Shown here: positions 1-12,154 of the stretch, in pieces
How positions within the stretch are numbered: position 1 is the first letter of the stretch
Layout of the letters: every line of letters starts with the position of its first letter
From: Amphibalanus amphitrite
Taxonomy: Eukaryota > Arthropoda > Thecostraca > Balanomorpha > Balanidae
Assembly: GCF_019059575.1 (NCBI RefSeq)
Contig: NW_024881713.1
Coordinates: 620,001 to 684,000, forward strand
Direction: 5' to 3'
DNA: 64,000 bases
Notes under the pieces: generated by a model
Told to the model about the DNA's origin: nothing
Databases searched by the model: none
What the model saw: only the letters and a program-made list of their open reading frames with translations
Program-made: the position numbers and the translations under genes

Positions 1-978
1 GCGGATATCCGCCCCCCCTGAGGTTTTTCGCGAATAGCGGAAAAACCGCGGCGCGTAGCGCCGCGAAATTTGGTATGACTATTACCTCATCAATTTTACA
101 CATGGTGTGCAAGTTTGAACCTCCTACCTATTAAGGTCAGGTCACCAGGTCACTTTCAATGACCCAACCTCAAGTCACTTTTTTGCAACTTTGTCACCGT
201 GCCAGAGCTACAGTAGATGTCGGAGGCCTTTGAAAGTCGCAGGATGTTATTAAGTCATTAGTAGCTACAATTTGTATATCTCGGAATTTTGATATCGGTG
301 ACCTAAGGTCAGGTCAATTTCGCGACCTCCCCATTATAAGTCAATGGGGGAAAAATCAACTCCCTGTTTTTACCACTAAAACGGGTCGGAATAGCCCCAT
401 ATACCATACATGACTTCATATACGATCAACCTTCACTACCTTGAGGTCTGTTTTGCTGTTGGGCAGCTGTAAGGTCATGTGACGTCATCAAAGGTCACCA
501 GCGGTTTTTTGCCAATAACTCCGTACAGGAACAAGATACAGCCGCGCGGATGGTCTCATGGTGTTCAGCTCGTCAAGACGCATCGAATGATATACATGAT
601 GACCTCGAGGTCACGTGACCTGAGGTCAACCTTTGACCTTGACCTTTCGAGGTCAACATATATATCATTCGATGCGGATTGACGAGAGGATCACGATGAT
701 GCCCTTAGTTTGTTCCTATCTTGACTAATTCAAAAGTTATTCCAGAAAAACTCTCTCCATATCTAGCGCCGCCATTTTTACTTTTTTGACCCCTGTGACG
801 TCATCTTTGACCTGACCTGAAAACAACCTTAGTAAAAATTGTAGACCTTGTCCGTGCGTATCCGATGCCGTTTACCGCTTGTCGCTAGCTTGCTTCGTTC
901 TCGAGATCTCAGGGGGGGGGGGCGGTCATCCCCCCCCCGTCGGTGCGAAGTTGGCGCAGACCCCGGTCGGTGCGCGGG
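1..978. mobile_element. TTAA-flanked AGGTCA-rich element, left end outside window
   Basis: Right part of a non-autonomous DNA element. It ends in GTCGGTGCGCGGG immediately before TTAA (979-982). The left end is cut by the window, but the first bases (GCGGATATCCGCCCC) match the sequence just inside the left end of the outer element at 37012, so only about 20-25 bases are missing. The interior has many AGGTCA/TGACCT half-sites and TGACGTCA (about 480 and 797), and no credible transposase ORF. Near the right end a poly-G/poly-C inverted repeat is followed by a duplicated GTCGGTGCG motif. TTAA flanks and CCC/GGG termini are piggyBac-superfamily traits; that assignment is inference. Confidence 0.75.
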
Positions 979-982
979 TTAA

Positions 983-1833
983 GCTTCGCGGTCAAGAGCA
1001 ACAGATTCTTTGGGAAGAGACGAATCCAATGATACCAAATTTTATCTCATCAGGTCAGTCATTGACCTTCCAGGTCAGGTCAAACTAAAAAATGTTGCTG
1101 TTTGGGCTCACCTTTGCCCGTTGGAATATCACGTGTGCTGCTCATATATACCGATGACGCCGCCGTATTGTGGTGCCAAGCCAGCTAGAACCTCTTTGTC
1201 ACACTATCCGACTAGGTTTTTGCTGGCTGTGGTCATTTCAGGTCAAGTTAGGTCAAGGTCAATGATATGTGTTTGTATGTCTGTGCTTGTCTGTGTGTAT
1301 ACTGATGTTTGCACCGATTGTGAATGTGTCCATATTACCTACATGAGATCATGAACTGAGAAGCTTTTACCAAAAATACAGTCAATGAAACTTCACGAAA
1401 GTAAATTCAGCTTGCCTAAAACGCAATATTTTAGACGACCTAGGTTGACCTTGACCCTGACCCTGGCATCTCTACACCATCGAACAACATGTTCCATGAT
1501 AGGTGGGAGGTAAGACTGGCAAAAAGGCCGAAATCAAAGTGTCAAAAGCTCACAAGACCCATAGCCAACGCAAGATAGGTATTGGGTATTTGTCATTTGG
1601 GCTATGACATCACCTGAAGAATAAGGTCATATCAATATCTCCGAAACCAAAAAACCACAGAAACTTGAAATTTTCAGTGGACGCTAAAAAAGGATAGAGA
1701 AGCAGCTATACGAAACATCCGGCTTCTAGCAATCAAAATGTTGAGCTCAGAGCAGAAAAAAACTACCTGAGGGGGGGGGGGCCGGGGGGAGGGGGTGGCA
1801 ACCACTGCCCCCCCCCCCATGTGCGAGCGAGGA
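983..1833. mobile_element. degraded relative of the TTAA/AGGTCA element family
   Basis: AGGTCA/TGACCT motifs recur (about 1050-1080, 1240-1262, 1445-1465, 1623). A G-run/C-run inverted repeat at about 1770-1818 is followed by GTGCGAGCGAGGA and TTAA (1834-1837), resembling the right end of the 7887-8836 copy. No matching left end is visible at 983. The upstream copy may have inserted into this one at the TTAA at 979-982, leaving its left half outside the window. Boundaries are approximate. Confidence 0.45.
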
Positions 1834-1935
1834 TTAAATAATTTGAATTTCAGGAAAATAATTTATTCAAACAGGTACTCCAACAGAGTCCCGCTTTTTA
1901 TAGGTGACTTCGGATTTGTGTAGCATCTAAGTTGC

Positions 1936-3280
1936 CCAGGGGGCCTTTTATTTGTAGGTACAGTACAGAGAGCCTCCTACTTCGACTACTTGCACAGAGA
2001 GCCTCCTTTTTGTACATACAGCTGAGCTTCTACAGGTCGAGCGCCGTTCTCCTATTTGCACGTACAGAGAACCTCCTACTGTTACAGAGGGCCTCCTATT
2101 TGTCTAGGGGGCCTCCTATCTATCCAGGGGTCTTTTATTCGACCAGGGGTCTCATATTTGTGCAGGGGTCTCCTACTTGTCCAGGGGCCTCCTTTTTTGA
2201 AGGGCCTCCTTTTTGTTTAGGGAGCCTTCTATTTGTCCAGGGGGCCTCCTATTCGTACAGAGGGCCTCTAGCTCCTACTTGTCCATGGGGCCTCCTTTTT
2301 GTTCAAGAGGTCCCCTATTTGTACAGGGGGCCTCCTATTTGTCCATGCCAGGGGGCCTCCTATTTGTTCAAGGGGCCTGCTATTTTTCTAGGGGGCCTCC
2401 TATTTGTCCAAGAGGTCTCTTATTTGTCCAACGGGCCTCCTACTTGTTCAGGGGGCCTCCTATTTGTCCAGGGGGCCTCCTTTTGGTTAAACAAGCCTCT
2501 TATTCTCCAAGCGGCCTCCTATTATCCAGAGGGCTCCTATTTTTAGGGGGCCTCCTCTTTATCCAGGGGGCCTCCTTCTTGTTCAGGGGGCCTCCTATTT
2601 ATCCAGGGGCCTTCTATTCGTCCAGGGGGCCTCCTATTTGTCCAGGGGGCCTCCTAATTGTCCAGGGGGCCTCCTTTTGTGAAAGGGGCATTCTATTTGT
2701 CCAGGGCTCCTTTTGTGAAAGGGGCCTCCTGTTTGTCTAGGTCTAGGGTCTCCTATTTGTCCAGGGGGCCTCCTATTTTTGCAGGGGGCCTCCTATTTGT
2801 ACAGAGGGCCTCTGACTTGTCCATGGGGCCTCCTATTTGTTCAGAGGGCTTCTTATTTGTACAGAGGGCCTCCTATTTGTCCATGGGGCCTCCTATTTGT
2901 CTAGGGGCCTCTTATTTGTCTAGGGCCTCTTATTTGTCCAGGAGGCCTCCTGCTTGTCCAGAGAGCCTCCTATTTCTCCAGGGGGCCTCCTGTTTTCCGG
3001 GGGCCTCCTGCTTTTTCAGGGGGCCTCCTACTTGTTCAGGGGCCTCCTACTTGTTCAGGGGGCCTCCTACTTGTTCAGGGGGCCTCCTACTTGTTCAGGG
3101 GGCCTCCTACTTGTTCAGGGGGCCTCCTACTTGTTCAGGGGGCCTCCTATTTGTCCAGGGGGCCTCCCATCTGTCCAACGGGGCCTCCTATTTATCTAAG
3201 GGGCCTCCTATTTATACAGAGAACCTTCTATATGAACATCGGACCTCCATTTGTAGTGGCTGGTGCGTCTCGGGGGCCTC
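1936..3280. repeat. 20-bp minisatellite array, GGCCTCCTATTTGTCCAGGG type
   Basis: Roughly 65 tandem copies of a 20-bp unit with consensus GGCCTCCTATTTGTCCAGGG. At about 3000-3140 the copies are nearly perfect, with ACTTGTTC replacing ATTTGTCC. Flanking copies are more diverged, with one- and two-base indels. The plus-strand unit has no stop in any frame, so all three forward frames stay open for long stretches and spell a 20-residue repeat. This is a consequence of the unit sequence; no start context, splice site or known domain suggests a gene. Confidence 0.92.
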
Positions 3281-3285
3281 CACTA

Positions 3286-3345
3286 TTGGGGTCCCAAAAT
3301 GACCATTGGGGTCCCAAATGTTCGCATTGGGGTCCCACATGGGAC
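3286..3345. repeat. short tandem ATTGGGGTCCCA repeats
   Basis: Four imperfect copies of ATTGGGGTCCCA with spacers of variable length, directly after the 20-bp array. Probably a small independent repeat expansion. Confidence 0.6.
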
Positions 3346-3544
3346 CTCGAAAGTATACAAAGTTACACCCATGTAAAATATGAACTAGCAGAATCGTTTA
3401 ATTGGCCAGGTTAGGGTAAATCTGGTTTAGGCTAACGTGCTCCAAAGTTAGTATAAACTCGGATCTGGGCTGTTCCCATCAAAATACACTAGTTTTAATT
3501 TATGCTATCCAAAAAGTTAGGGTAAATTAAAATAAATTGAAAAT

Positions 3545-3579
3545 CGGGTTTAGGCTAACGAAAAGTTAGCCTAAACCCG
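3545..3579. repeat. perfect 15-bp hairpin, TTAGGCTAAC motif
   Basis: CGGGTTTAGGCTAAC and its exact reverse complement are separated by five bases. The half motif GGTTTAGGCTAACG also occurs at about 3424-3437, and GTTAGGGTAAAT occurs twice nearby. It looks like part of a small repeat or foldback element about 180 bp long (about 3405-3590). Function unknown. Confidence 0.65.
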
Positions 3580-3590
3580 TTTCACAAAAG

Positions 3591-5319
3591 CACTTATCCA
3601 CGGCCGGTGCCTTTCCGCGGGTGGTTCGTGGTTGGTAGCCATTTGCATATACGCAGCGGCCCTCGCACCCTCAGTGCCCGTTGTTTCTATCCTGTCGATC
3701 CCCGACCGTCACCGAGCTCATCCACCCCGCGCGCCGTGACGCCCATCCCACCGTGACGGCCGCGCCACGCCCCCGCACCAGACGGTCAGCGTGACGGCGG
3801 TGTCACGTCACGTCACACGATCAGCGACTGAGCGTGGTGTGACAGGCCACAGACTCTTGACAGCACGCTCTCCAGACACACGCCAGAACAGTATCCTGGT
3901 AATGTGAGCTAGAAGACGATTGTCCGCAGCCGAGTGGTCCTCAAGATCACCAGATCGTTGCACCCGGCTACTTAGATGGGGTTGGAGTTGTCACTCCTCA
4001 GTGGCCGGACCACACCTGATGGATGGGTTCTGGGAGTCGTCAGAAGCTCTGGAGGCGCGGAGCAGACGCGGGTGGAGTAAGCGGCGCGGCAGTGGGAGTC
4101 GGGAGAGGGGATGAGACAGCGACCGTCCCGTCACCAGCCGCACTGAAAACAATTTCACCCAAAACTGGCGAGTAAACCGGTGCCTCGCGGGTACCCCTAT
4201 CCGCAACAATTTTTAACCACCCTCCCAGGAGTCAATTTAGGACATAACACTTTCGCAATTCACTCTGGAGAGTAGTAACCCTCCACGACTATTCGCGCAC
4301 CAGTGGCTCTCGACCCCTCCATCGAAAGGTATTCATCGACGCCTACCTGGCAGCAGCGCCCCACAAACCCCTATGGAGAGGGGATTACCATCCACGCCTA
4401 CCCTTCGCCGACCAAGTCACGAGGGCCAAAAAAAAAAACTCCCACGCTTGACCATATTTGAGGGAAATTATCTATATTATGACAATCTCACACCTAGAAA
4501 ACATCGGTGAGAAAGTTTCACGTCGCTGGGAACGGTCGCATCGAATTCCCATAGAAAATTCGACATGACCCAGTCACCGGTAGTCGTACAGACCGCCCGA
4601 GATCAAGAAGATGTCTCGCGACTGCTTTCGTGACCTATATAAGAATCAAAATGGTTTCACTTGGTAGTTTCGGAAGAAAAGGCGTTGCCAATCGTCCCGT
4701 GATGAATATTGCAGAGGTTTTAAAGATGCACCCTAACAATTGGAGACCGCCCTCCAACCCTTGCCTCATACCTCATGACGACCTCATGACTTGAAGCACA
4801 GTATATTTTCACTGATCGGGTTGCAGCATGTGGCCAGTTTGACAGAACGCAGTCGCCAGTAATTCATCTGTCTGATATAAGCCGTGACTGCCGTGTTTTC
4901 TCGAGCATTACAAATGATAACAAGCGAGCGTGCATTTCATGCACGCTGTAGTATCAACTTCATCCAATACATATGAGTAATCGGCACAATATAAAGGGAA
5001 GTGAATGTTTTTGGAAGAGGAAGAATGAAGTGTCTCCTTTTGATTTTGTACGGCGCAATAGCGGTTGTGAAGGTGTAGAAGATTGGACGATCGCCATGGG
5101 ATGAAATAAACTTTGTAGGGCTAATGACAGACTTGTTATTCGTTGACCTTGTGGTCAGAGTCCGATGGTATACCAAGACGTTCTTGTACAGAGAATATGC
5201 CGACGCAGCGGCGATGAGTCAGACACCACGCACACTCGGCGGCCAGGGAGTGGGGCCAATTTATACATACAACCAGTCCGCTGTCACGGCACAGTTTGAA
5301 CTTTAAACAATCCTGGGTG
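3591..5319. other. unique intergenic stretch, nothing recognised
   Basis: Mixed composition: GC-rich to about 4200, AT-richer afterwards. ORFs are short and lack splice context or domains. I see no RNA gene, transposon end or promoter I could defend. Confidence 0.5.
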
Positions 5320-5374
5320 CACTGAAAACAAATCTACTCTTCTCTCGTGAGTAAACTCACGGAAGAGCGGTTAT

Positions 5375-5770
5375 ATGGACACCACCTATTTGACGGCCCC
5401 AGCGACCGGTTAATCAACTCACCACATGCCGGTCAACTTTCCGATGAAACGTGCGTTTACTCATGCATATTTACCCACGCTCGATGAGTTAACTCATTGT
5501 GAAAACTCATGTATCGCTGGTTACTCATTTCCGTTACTCTCATTCTGTGAGTTAATTTACTCATGGATGGGCGGTTTTATGGACACCACCTATTTGACTG
5601 CGCCAGCGACCGGTCAATCTACTCACCTTACTCATTGTGAAAACTCATGTATCGCTGGTTACTCATTTCTGTTACTCTCATTCTGTGAGTTAATTTACTA
5701 ATGGATGGGCGGTTTTATGGACACCACCTATTTGACTGCGCCAGCGACCGGTCAATCTACTCACCTCTTA
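5375..5770. repeat. 138-bp tandem repeat near the CACTG left end
   Basis: The stretch starting CTCATTGTGAAAACTCATGT (5494 and 5631) and the stretch starting GGACACCACCTATTTGA (5581 and 5719) recur at about 138-bp spacing. An earlier diverged copy of the second motif is at 5377. The repeat is rich in ACTCAT/GAGTTAA. It is most likely the subterminal repeat region of the flanking element. Confidence 0.8.
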
Positions 5771-6715
5771 CCAGTCAACCTACTCATCAGTCATAGGTAA
5801 GGTTGACCGGCAGGAGATGAGTAGATTTTCCGCTGTTAATATTACGGATAACGCGACTTATCAGATTTTCATTCCCATCTTGCGTGTTATTTCGTGTGCA
5901 AAATAGCATGCAAGACGAGGAAGAACATCCAACAAGACCATACACTATCCGTAATACTAACACCGAGCAATGACCCCGAACACAGAGACGTGGTCGTTTT
6001 ATAGGAACAATCAACAAGATATCGAATGATCTGTGAAACGACAAGTGCGTGGATACCTATTGTCATGACATGGGCGACATAAAATTGACAAAATAATAAC
6101 CCTGCGCTCACTTTGTACTGTTGAGAACGAATGACAAGTCAAGAGAACAGCAAAGTTAAATCCGTATTTTATGCACATACGAACAAGCAGGCTGGACAAC
6201 CTATTATGGACGGTAACGCTCAATGATCATAGCTGGTTGCAAGACCAGACCAGCTATAGGAACCCATCATAACTTCATAAGGAGCAGACTGACCTATTAT
6301 ACCAAGCAGCTTTTTATTTCACAGTCTTATGTGCGATTATGTTATTTCGTATTCTGTAGAAAGGTCGTGCAACCAGCATGTGAAAGACGCAGTTTCAATA
6401 GTCATACGCAAACACAGTTTCAATGGTTTGGTTAACTGATACATTTCCGACTCCAAAGCCCTGCCTGTGCTTTACATCAAAGTGCCTTGTATCTCATTCA
6501 TTAGCGTCCAACGTTTCACGTCTCTTTACGGTTAAGGGACACCCTGCAACAAAATATAAACGAACAGCAACAAGCTGATTCAACTGCAACTAGTTATAAA
6601 GACAAAAACTTGCGGAACAGAAAACAGAAACAAACAGAGAAAAGTATGAGGCACAACAGATCTCTGCCGGTCAGTCTCTGTCCCGGCAGGTGGTCACTTA
6701 AATCGACCGCCGAGG

Positions 6716-6856
6716 TTATAGCTCTTTGAATTCGACAACCGTCTCATTCTCTACGTAGAGCATGACAGCTCGAACTTGCGGCCATGGGTACTGGGGATGG
6801 CTGAAACACAGCTCCGTGCTCGCCAGCGCGGTGCAGCAGGTGGTCGACTGCATCGT
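6716..6856 (-). CDS. putative antisense exon, terminal, unknown product
   Basis: A GC-rich island in AT-rich surroundings. On the minus strand a good acceptor (TTTGTTCTCGTTGCAG) is followed by 46 codons and TAA at 6716-6718. The predicted end is PWPQVRAVMLYVENETVVEF followed by three residues. Third positions are mostly G or C. It joins in frame to the island at 7335-7449 if that exon is read in its Pro/Arg-rich frame. The same bases also give a strongly GC3-biased plus-strand ORF (about 6762-6870), so strand and reality are uncertain. It lies inside the putative CACTG element, so it could be transposon-borne. No domain recognised. Confidence 0.22.
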   Translation of the reverse strand, partial: TMQSTTCCTALASTELCFSHPQYPWPQVRAVMLYVENETVVEFKEL

Positions 6857-7334
6857 CTGCAACGAGAACAAATATTTCCGATATTATGAATGGTTATATC
6901 CCGAGCAAGTTGCCTCGAGTCGATTAACGTATATTTTATTCTCGAGTGATGTAACGGTTTTATCCCGAGCCGTCAGGTGAGAGAAAAAAAAAACAGGAAC
7001 TTTGAGAGCAGAAAAGCAAATATACACACTCGGGGCTGGGGACAATTTAATTATGTCACCGAGTTTTTGCCGAAGTTCCGAGGGTCATTAGACCCGAGGT
7101 ATTTCGATAAAATACGAGGTTATATAATTAAATTGCCAGCCCTAGGGCAAGTTCATTTCCAAACATGCGACGCTCACAAATGTTCACAAAGTCCATAAAT
7201 GCTGCTAAAAAATCAAATTTAGCAGAGGGCCGGACAACGTCCTTGACGACGGGCAGGACAACATATTATTCAGACAGAGGCTGAGCGGAGCGAAGCCGTA
7301 TTCATTCAAATGAACATTCACTCTCTATACTCAC

Positions 7335-7449
7335 CGATAACGAGCCAGCTCTCCTCAATGCCCATCGCCGGCGGCCCGCTCGCGCTGGTGCCGTCGCCGG
7401 GGTCGGCGGTGGCGGCCGTGACCTCCGCATCGACAGAGGTGCTAGGACT
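7335..7449 (-). CDS. putative antisense internal exon, unknown product
   Basis: A 115-bp GC-rich island with both splice signals on the minus strand: acceptor TTTGTTTGTTATTCAG before 7449 and donor GTGAGTAT after 7335. Two frames are open. One is Pro/Arg-rich and joins in phase to the islands at 10208-10337 and 6716-6856. The other reads as acidic and Ser/Thr-rich, ending in GIEESWLVI. That segment resembles an LC3-interacting W-x-x-I motif after acidic residues, as in TP53INP-type proteins. The resemblance is too short to assign. Confidence 0.35.
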
Positions 7450-7886
7450 CTGAATAACAAACAAATGGATGTTATTAATGTACGCCACAACAATACACAG
7501 TTACGGTCAGCCATTCTATTTTGAACAGAGTTTCCTGAGAGCAAACTAATGCACCGGTGCTGGGAGAAAACGTCATCTGATTTTGCAACTTTTAATGTTT
7601 AATTTTGCTGCAATACGTTCTACTGGTTTGTTAAAAAGCGGGCATTAAAATTTAAAACATGTTTGTCTACCTAACATACAAAAATATGTGTCTTGGTGTT
7701 ACGTTCAAAAGGCACTGCGGACCATTTAGATTGCTGGTTAGCTGAGTTGGATCTGGGAAAATTAAGTGAATTTGAGGCTCATTTTTTCAGGGCAACTGAG
7801 CAGTTTTCTTAGGTTATTGATAAAGGGCAGATATTAAGTTACCTTAAGTCCGTGCACTAATTGTAGGCAGTTTTTTGGAGGCTTAA

Positions 7887-8836
7887 CCCTAGAACGCCTA
7901 GGGGGGGGTTGTATCAACCCCCCCCCTGAGGTTTTTTCGAAGTGCACGCTAAACGGCTTGTCGTAGCGGGCTGAAATTTTCAATACCCTCTGGGGTAACC
8001 TTTGCGCATCTTTTGCCGAAAAAAATTGATCGGGTCATGTCAGGTCACGGAGTTATGACGTCATAAGAGGTACAGCCTCCGGCCGACAGTTACCAAACGT
8101 GTGCGCCGAATCCCTAGGTTTTCTGCCGGTGATACCCACATTGTTTGATGGATCATGAAACTTCCCATGCATGTTGGGGCAAGCATTGGCTATCGTGTGG
8201 TGCAAGAAAATTGACCGGGTCAGGTCAGGTCACGGAGTTATGACGTCATAAGAGGTACAGCCAGTACAGGTCACTTGTGATGATGTGTCTTTCATGATGT
8301 GTCTTTCATATGTGATGATATGTGATACATCGTTTGCTGTGAATTGATTGTTGGAAGTTGGAAATACACTTTTCTGAGTCGTTACCTACAGTATTTATAG
8401 CGGAGCAGTGGTCAACAGCCGACGAATCGGGACAAACACCGGAGGGTGATGTGACACCATATCACTCATCAGCAATAGGCCTCTTACTTTTATAGGGTAA
8501 ATACACCAAAAACACCATATATGATGCAGAATTGAGTGGGGAATACGTTGTTGAAGGTTTGAAGTTAATATCTCTCGCCGTTTTGCCGCAATCGTTGCGC
8601 AAAGTTGAAAAAGTTTGATTTTTTCGGAAAATTTGACCTTTGACCGGTCATAAGTAGGTCAAATGTTGACCTAGGACCAAAAAATATACCACCAATCGCG
8701 AGATCTCGTTGAGAGCAATCCGTTGGTTTTTTCCGCTAAGCTCTACGACCTTCCGTTGCGAAACGCCAGGGGGGGTCGTAACAACCCCCCCCCCCCGGTC
8801 GTTCGTGTTATGAGAAATGGCCTGGTCGTGCGAGGG
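7887..8836. mobile_element. TTAA-flanked AGGTCA element, divergent copy
   Basis: Flanked by TTAA at 7883-7886 and 8837-8840, with a CCCTAG left terminus and a CGAGGG right terminus. Close to each end is a G-run/C-run inverted repeat (GGGGGGGTTGTATCAACCCC and a GGGGGGTCGTAACAACCCC-like repeat). The interior has AGGTCA motifs, TGACGTCA twice, and a duplicated block of about 50 bp (about 8026-8077 and 8211-8262). No coding capacity. Ends differ from the CCCGCGC copies, so this is a separate subfamily or an older copy. Confidence 0.75.
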
Positions 8837-10207
8837 TTAATCCATAGTTAGTTAACAACTTTCAAAAAAGAAAAAAAAAGAAATCTTTATACCTAGTTAT
8901 AAGGAATCGTTGAAAAGGTTTTTAGTTTAGTGAGGTACTGACTACTGACCTAGACGTGAACATGACTAGGATATTCAAGTACTGCAGGCCAGGGTTGCTG
9001 AGCTGGAGGAACTTTTGTCAAAGTGTCTTCACTGAAAGAAAAAATTACTCACGTTACCACCCCAAACTGAGTTGTCAAAACTCACGACGGCAACTACTCA
9101 GGTTCCCTTGGTAACTACTCTTTGGTACTCAGGAGATACTCATGTTAACACTAACGTGACTCATACATAACGTGAGTATTCCGGGTGAGTTGTCAAAACT
9201 CACCACCTAAGTACTCAGGTTTGAGCTTCTACTAAGACGCTACCCACAGTATTACCAAGGTGGACCACACACTTACTCAGGGTAATACTAACGATAACCA
9301 ACCCTGAATAATGATAATACTAACCCATTTAAGATGGGTCTTACTAACGCGGATGCCAACGCATAAAACCAAAAATGCGTTCGTTAACCTTACGCCTTTC
9401 AGACGTGACAAACACGAGGAAAACACTGAAGTTTATTACAAAACCCATCATACGAAATCTCTGCCAACATGCAATTCAAGAGCCGGGTACGGGGCGCAAT
9501 CCGTTAAACACAACACTAAAAGAGGTCCGTAAAAAAAAACAATGAAACACTCCCATAGATCGCAAACACTGCGCGAGATCGCTTAGCTTTTGAACCGCTT
9601 CCTACCGCGAGATCGGCGCACTGCAGCTCGAAGGGTGCTGGCTGCTGGTATTCTGGCTCAGTAGCGCGAGGGCATGGAATACCATGGGCGCACTTTCTCC
9701 GTCGCCATCCTTGAGACCGCAGTTTCCAGAAAACGCACCAGTGTCTCCGAAACTTTACCTATGGACCGAAAACAATAAGCTGTTAAGAAATAAAGCCAAA
9801 ACTTCAGAAGACATCGGCGAGGTGTGTTAAAGGGAATAGTTCACTTTCACGAAAATAGTTTTTTCAATGAATTTGATTTTTTAATGCTCAAAATGATCAG
9901 CAAAAAATAAAACCTTTTTGTAAAAAAATATTTTCTATATTAATGAAGAAATACGATCGGCTTTGTATTGGATTTGGTGACAATCGGCGCAGCGCTTCTG
10001 GAGATAGGTATATAAAAAAACTCGTGAAATAACCCGTCGTGAAAACGGCTAGTGTTTTTCTTTTTGCAAAGTATGCCGCGGTAAATTATGCAGATGGCAT
10101 AATTATATTTTATATACTGACACTGTGATCGCAAGATACAGAAAGAAGTAAAACAAAATCTAGTAACTTTTTAGGAACCTGTTAAGATGAGCTATAGATC
10201 TCCGTAC

Positions 10208-10337
10208 CTATCGAACAGGAGCAGGCAGAGTTCACATTCTGAAGCCACCCGGCGGCGAGCATCCGGCGTCGATCGCGGGGCGAGCGTCTGCACCGGCACC
10301 AGCCCCGGCAGCAGTGCGATGGTATATCCAAAAGAAA
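10208..10337 (-). CDS. putative antisense exon, unknown product
   Basis: A GC-rich island in AT-rich sequence. On the minus strand a strong acceptor (TGTCTCCTTTCACAG) precedes 10337 and a donor (GATAG then GTACGG) follows 10208. One frame (SFGYTIALLPGLVPVQTLAP and onward) is open throughout and leaves phase 2, which joins in frame to 7335-7449. The plus strand is also open and GC3-biased here (about 10187-10330). It lies inside the putative inner CACTG element. No family recognised. Confidence 0.25.
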
Positions 10338-10591
10338 CTGTGAAAGGAGACATACAGTCGGTATATTTTAACGACACATTTTTGAAAAACTACTTCCCTA
10401 CCTTAATATATCCAACACAACCCAGAGGAACCCAGCGGATAAAATATTTACATAATATTTTCACGTATTTCATCATCAAAACTTTTCATAGAACAAAAGC
10501 ATTGAATATCGTCAGATACGCATTCCATTATTAAAATAACACCTACAAAGCAAAAATCTTCACTATCTATACCTAATTACCTATCTTTAGG

Positions 10592-10615
10592 GCACATCTC
10601 TCTTCGGAGATGTGC
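10592..10615. repeat. short perfect hairpin
   Basis: GCACATCTC, six bases (TCTTCG), then GAGATGTGC. A 9-bp stem in AT-rich DNA. No flanking context gives it a role. Confidence 0.4.
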
Positions 10616-12154
10616 TCTCACATCTCCCTCATATCTCACGGTACCTTATATGCCTATTTCCTCGCGACACACAATTGCGCTTGTGGTCATTGATCAATAA
10701 TAAATATTAATGAGGTAAGTATATGAACATACTTACTATTGGCCTCGGAATCCGAGTTTCAGTTTCTGCACACCAAGTCCATAAAATGCTGCACACGCGA
10801 GCGACGCACTTTCACCACCAAGCAACAGAATTCAACTGAAATAATGGCAGACGCGCGCGAAACGTGCGCGGCTGTGCCACATCGGCTCAACCAATCAGCG
10901 AGCTGGAAGCCTACTCACGGCTAGATTACTAACCACATACTCATGATCCTGAGCATAAATACCAAGCATCGATGAGTACTGCCTCACATCATCGCAGGAG
11001 CTACTAACAAACTAAGGCATCGTTGGTAAATACGTTAGTTTACCTGAGTATGGCATGAGTCTTATCCTGAATAAAAGGGTTAGTTTCCATAGGGTGGTAA
11101 AATTTTTTCTCAGTGTTGTATGAGGGAAAAGGGTAGATGGAGTTAAAATAGGAACTTGTGGGGATGCTAGTGATTGTGGCTCGTGACCAGGAAGTGGTCC
11201 TGAGAAGTGAGCATAGAGGAGAGCAATGTCATGAGCAGCAGCAGCATGGGGAAGCTCAGGTAGTTAGTAAGATGCATGAGAAAAGTGGAGCTGATCTTGT
11301 AGCTGTGAAAACTTGTAGCTCAGGAAGGGTGTGGAAACAAATAGGAGGGTGTCTGTTTTGGCAACTCAACACCAATGCTGTCTCGGTAAATGCAGAGGAA
11401 GGGGATGATGGATTTTGGGTGATGGAAGGTAGCATGGTAGGATCTGGAGGAGGACTATAGGAAACCAGAGACTGGGGGAGTGGAAAACGCGGTGGTATTA
11501 GGCAGAACGGCACTGGGTGGTATGAAATGACATCATGTTTATTTCTATTTGTCTTTCACTATTAACACCTTAACAATCACCTTAACAGCTTAACGTCATG
11601 GGAAACTACAGTGTGGCATGGACACTGGCCAGCCTGCGATTCATGTGCACAAGGAATACCTATTTGTGGTGAAATTTCATCTGAGAACAGCTCATAAGCA
11701 GTTTCAAAATCATTTTTTTTCACCAGACACCAAGCACAGCATTGCAACCTACCCACCTTCGACCTAAATCAATTTTTATTATAGCTGGGCACCTGTGAAC
11801 TTGCATATTTTGCCATTTGTTTGCATTTACATTTTGGTATTCCTCTGATAGGCATGTGTCACAGGTACTTTTGGATGCTACTGGTATTTTTTTTTTGTCT
11901 TTAACAGTGATAAAACAGCAAAATATGTCAACATTTTCTTTTTTCCCTGAACCTAAAAAATCAGGCTGTGAAAACCTGATGCATTTTTGAATTCAGCGCA
12001 TGCCTATATATAGATGTTACGCTTGACATGCACTGAAGCTTTTGGCATGCAATTTTGCCACTACAAGCATGACCCTGGCTATGTGCATATTGAAAATATA
12101 AGCTATTCTGCCTGTTACCCTGGATCTGGATGTACAGAGGTCTATAAATTCATT

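Larger units (their letters stand above)
9030..11115. mobile_element. possible inner CACTG-ended element
   Basis: The left end CACTGAAAGAAAAAATTACT and the reverse complement of the right end, CACTGAGAAAAAATTTTACC, share CACTGA, an A-rich run and then TTACCACCC. TT flanks both sides (9028-9029 and 11116-11117). Inside each end are ACTCAC/ACTCAGG/GAGTA motifs like those of the larger putative element around it. No transposase ORF. The TIR match is imperfect and the flank is only 2 bp. Confidence 0.45.

Noticed and set aside
1932..3414. Long ORFs of 175-214 codons through the GGCCTCC repeats
   Set aside because: All three frames are open because the 20-bp unit has no stop. The translations are pure repeats with no start context or domain.
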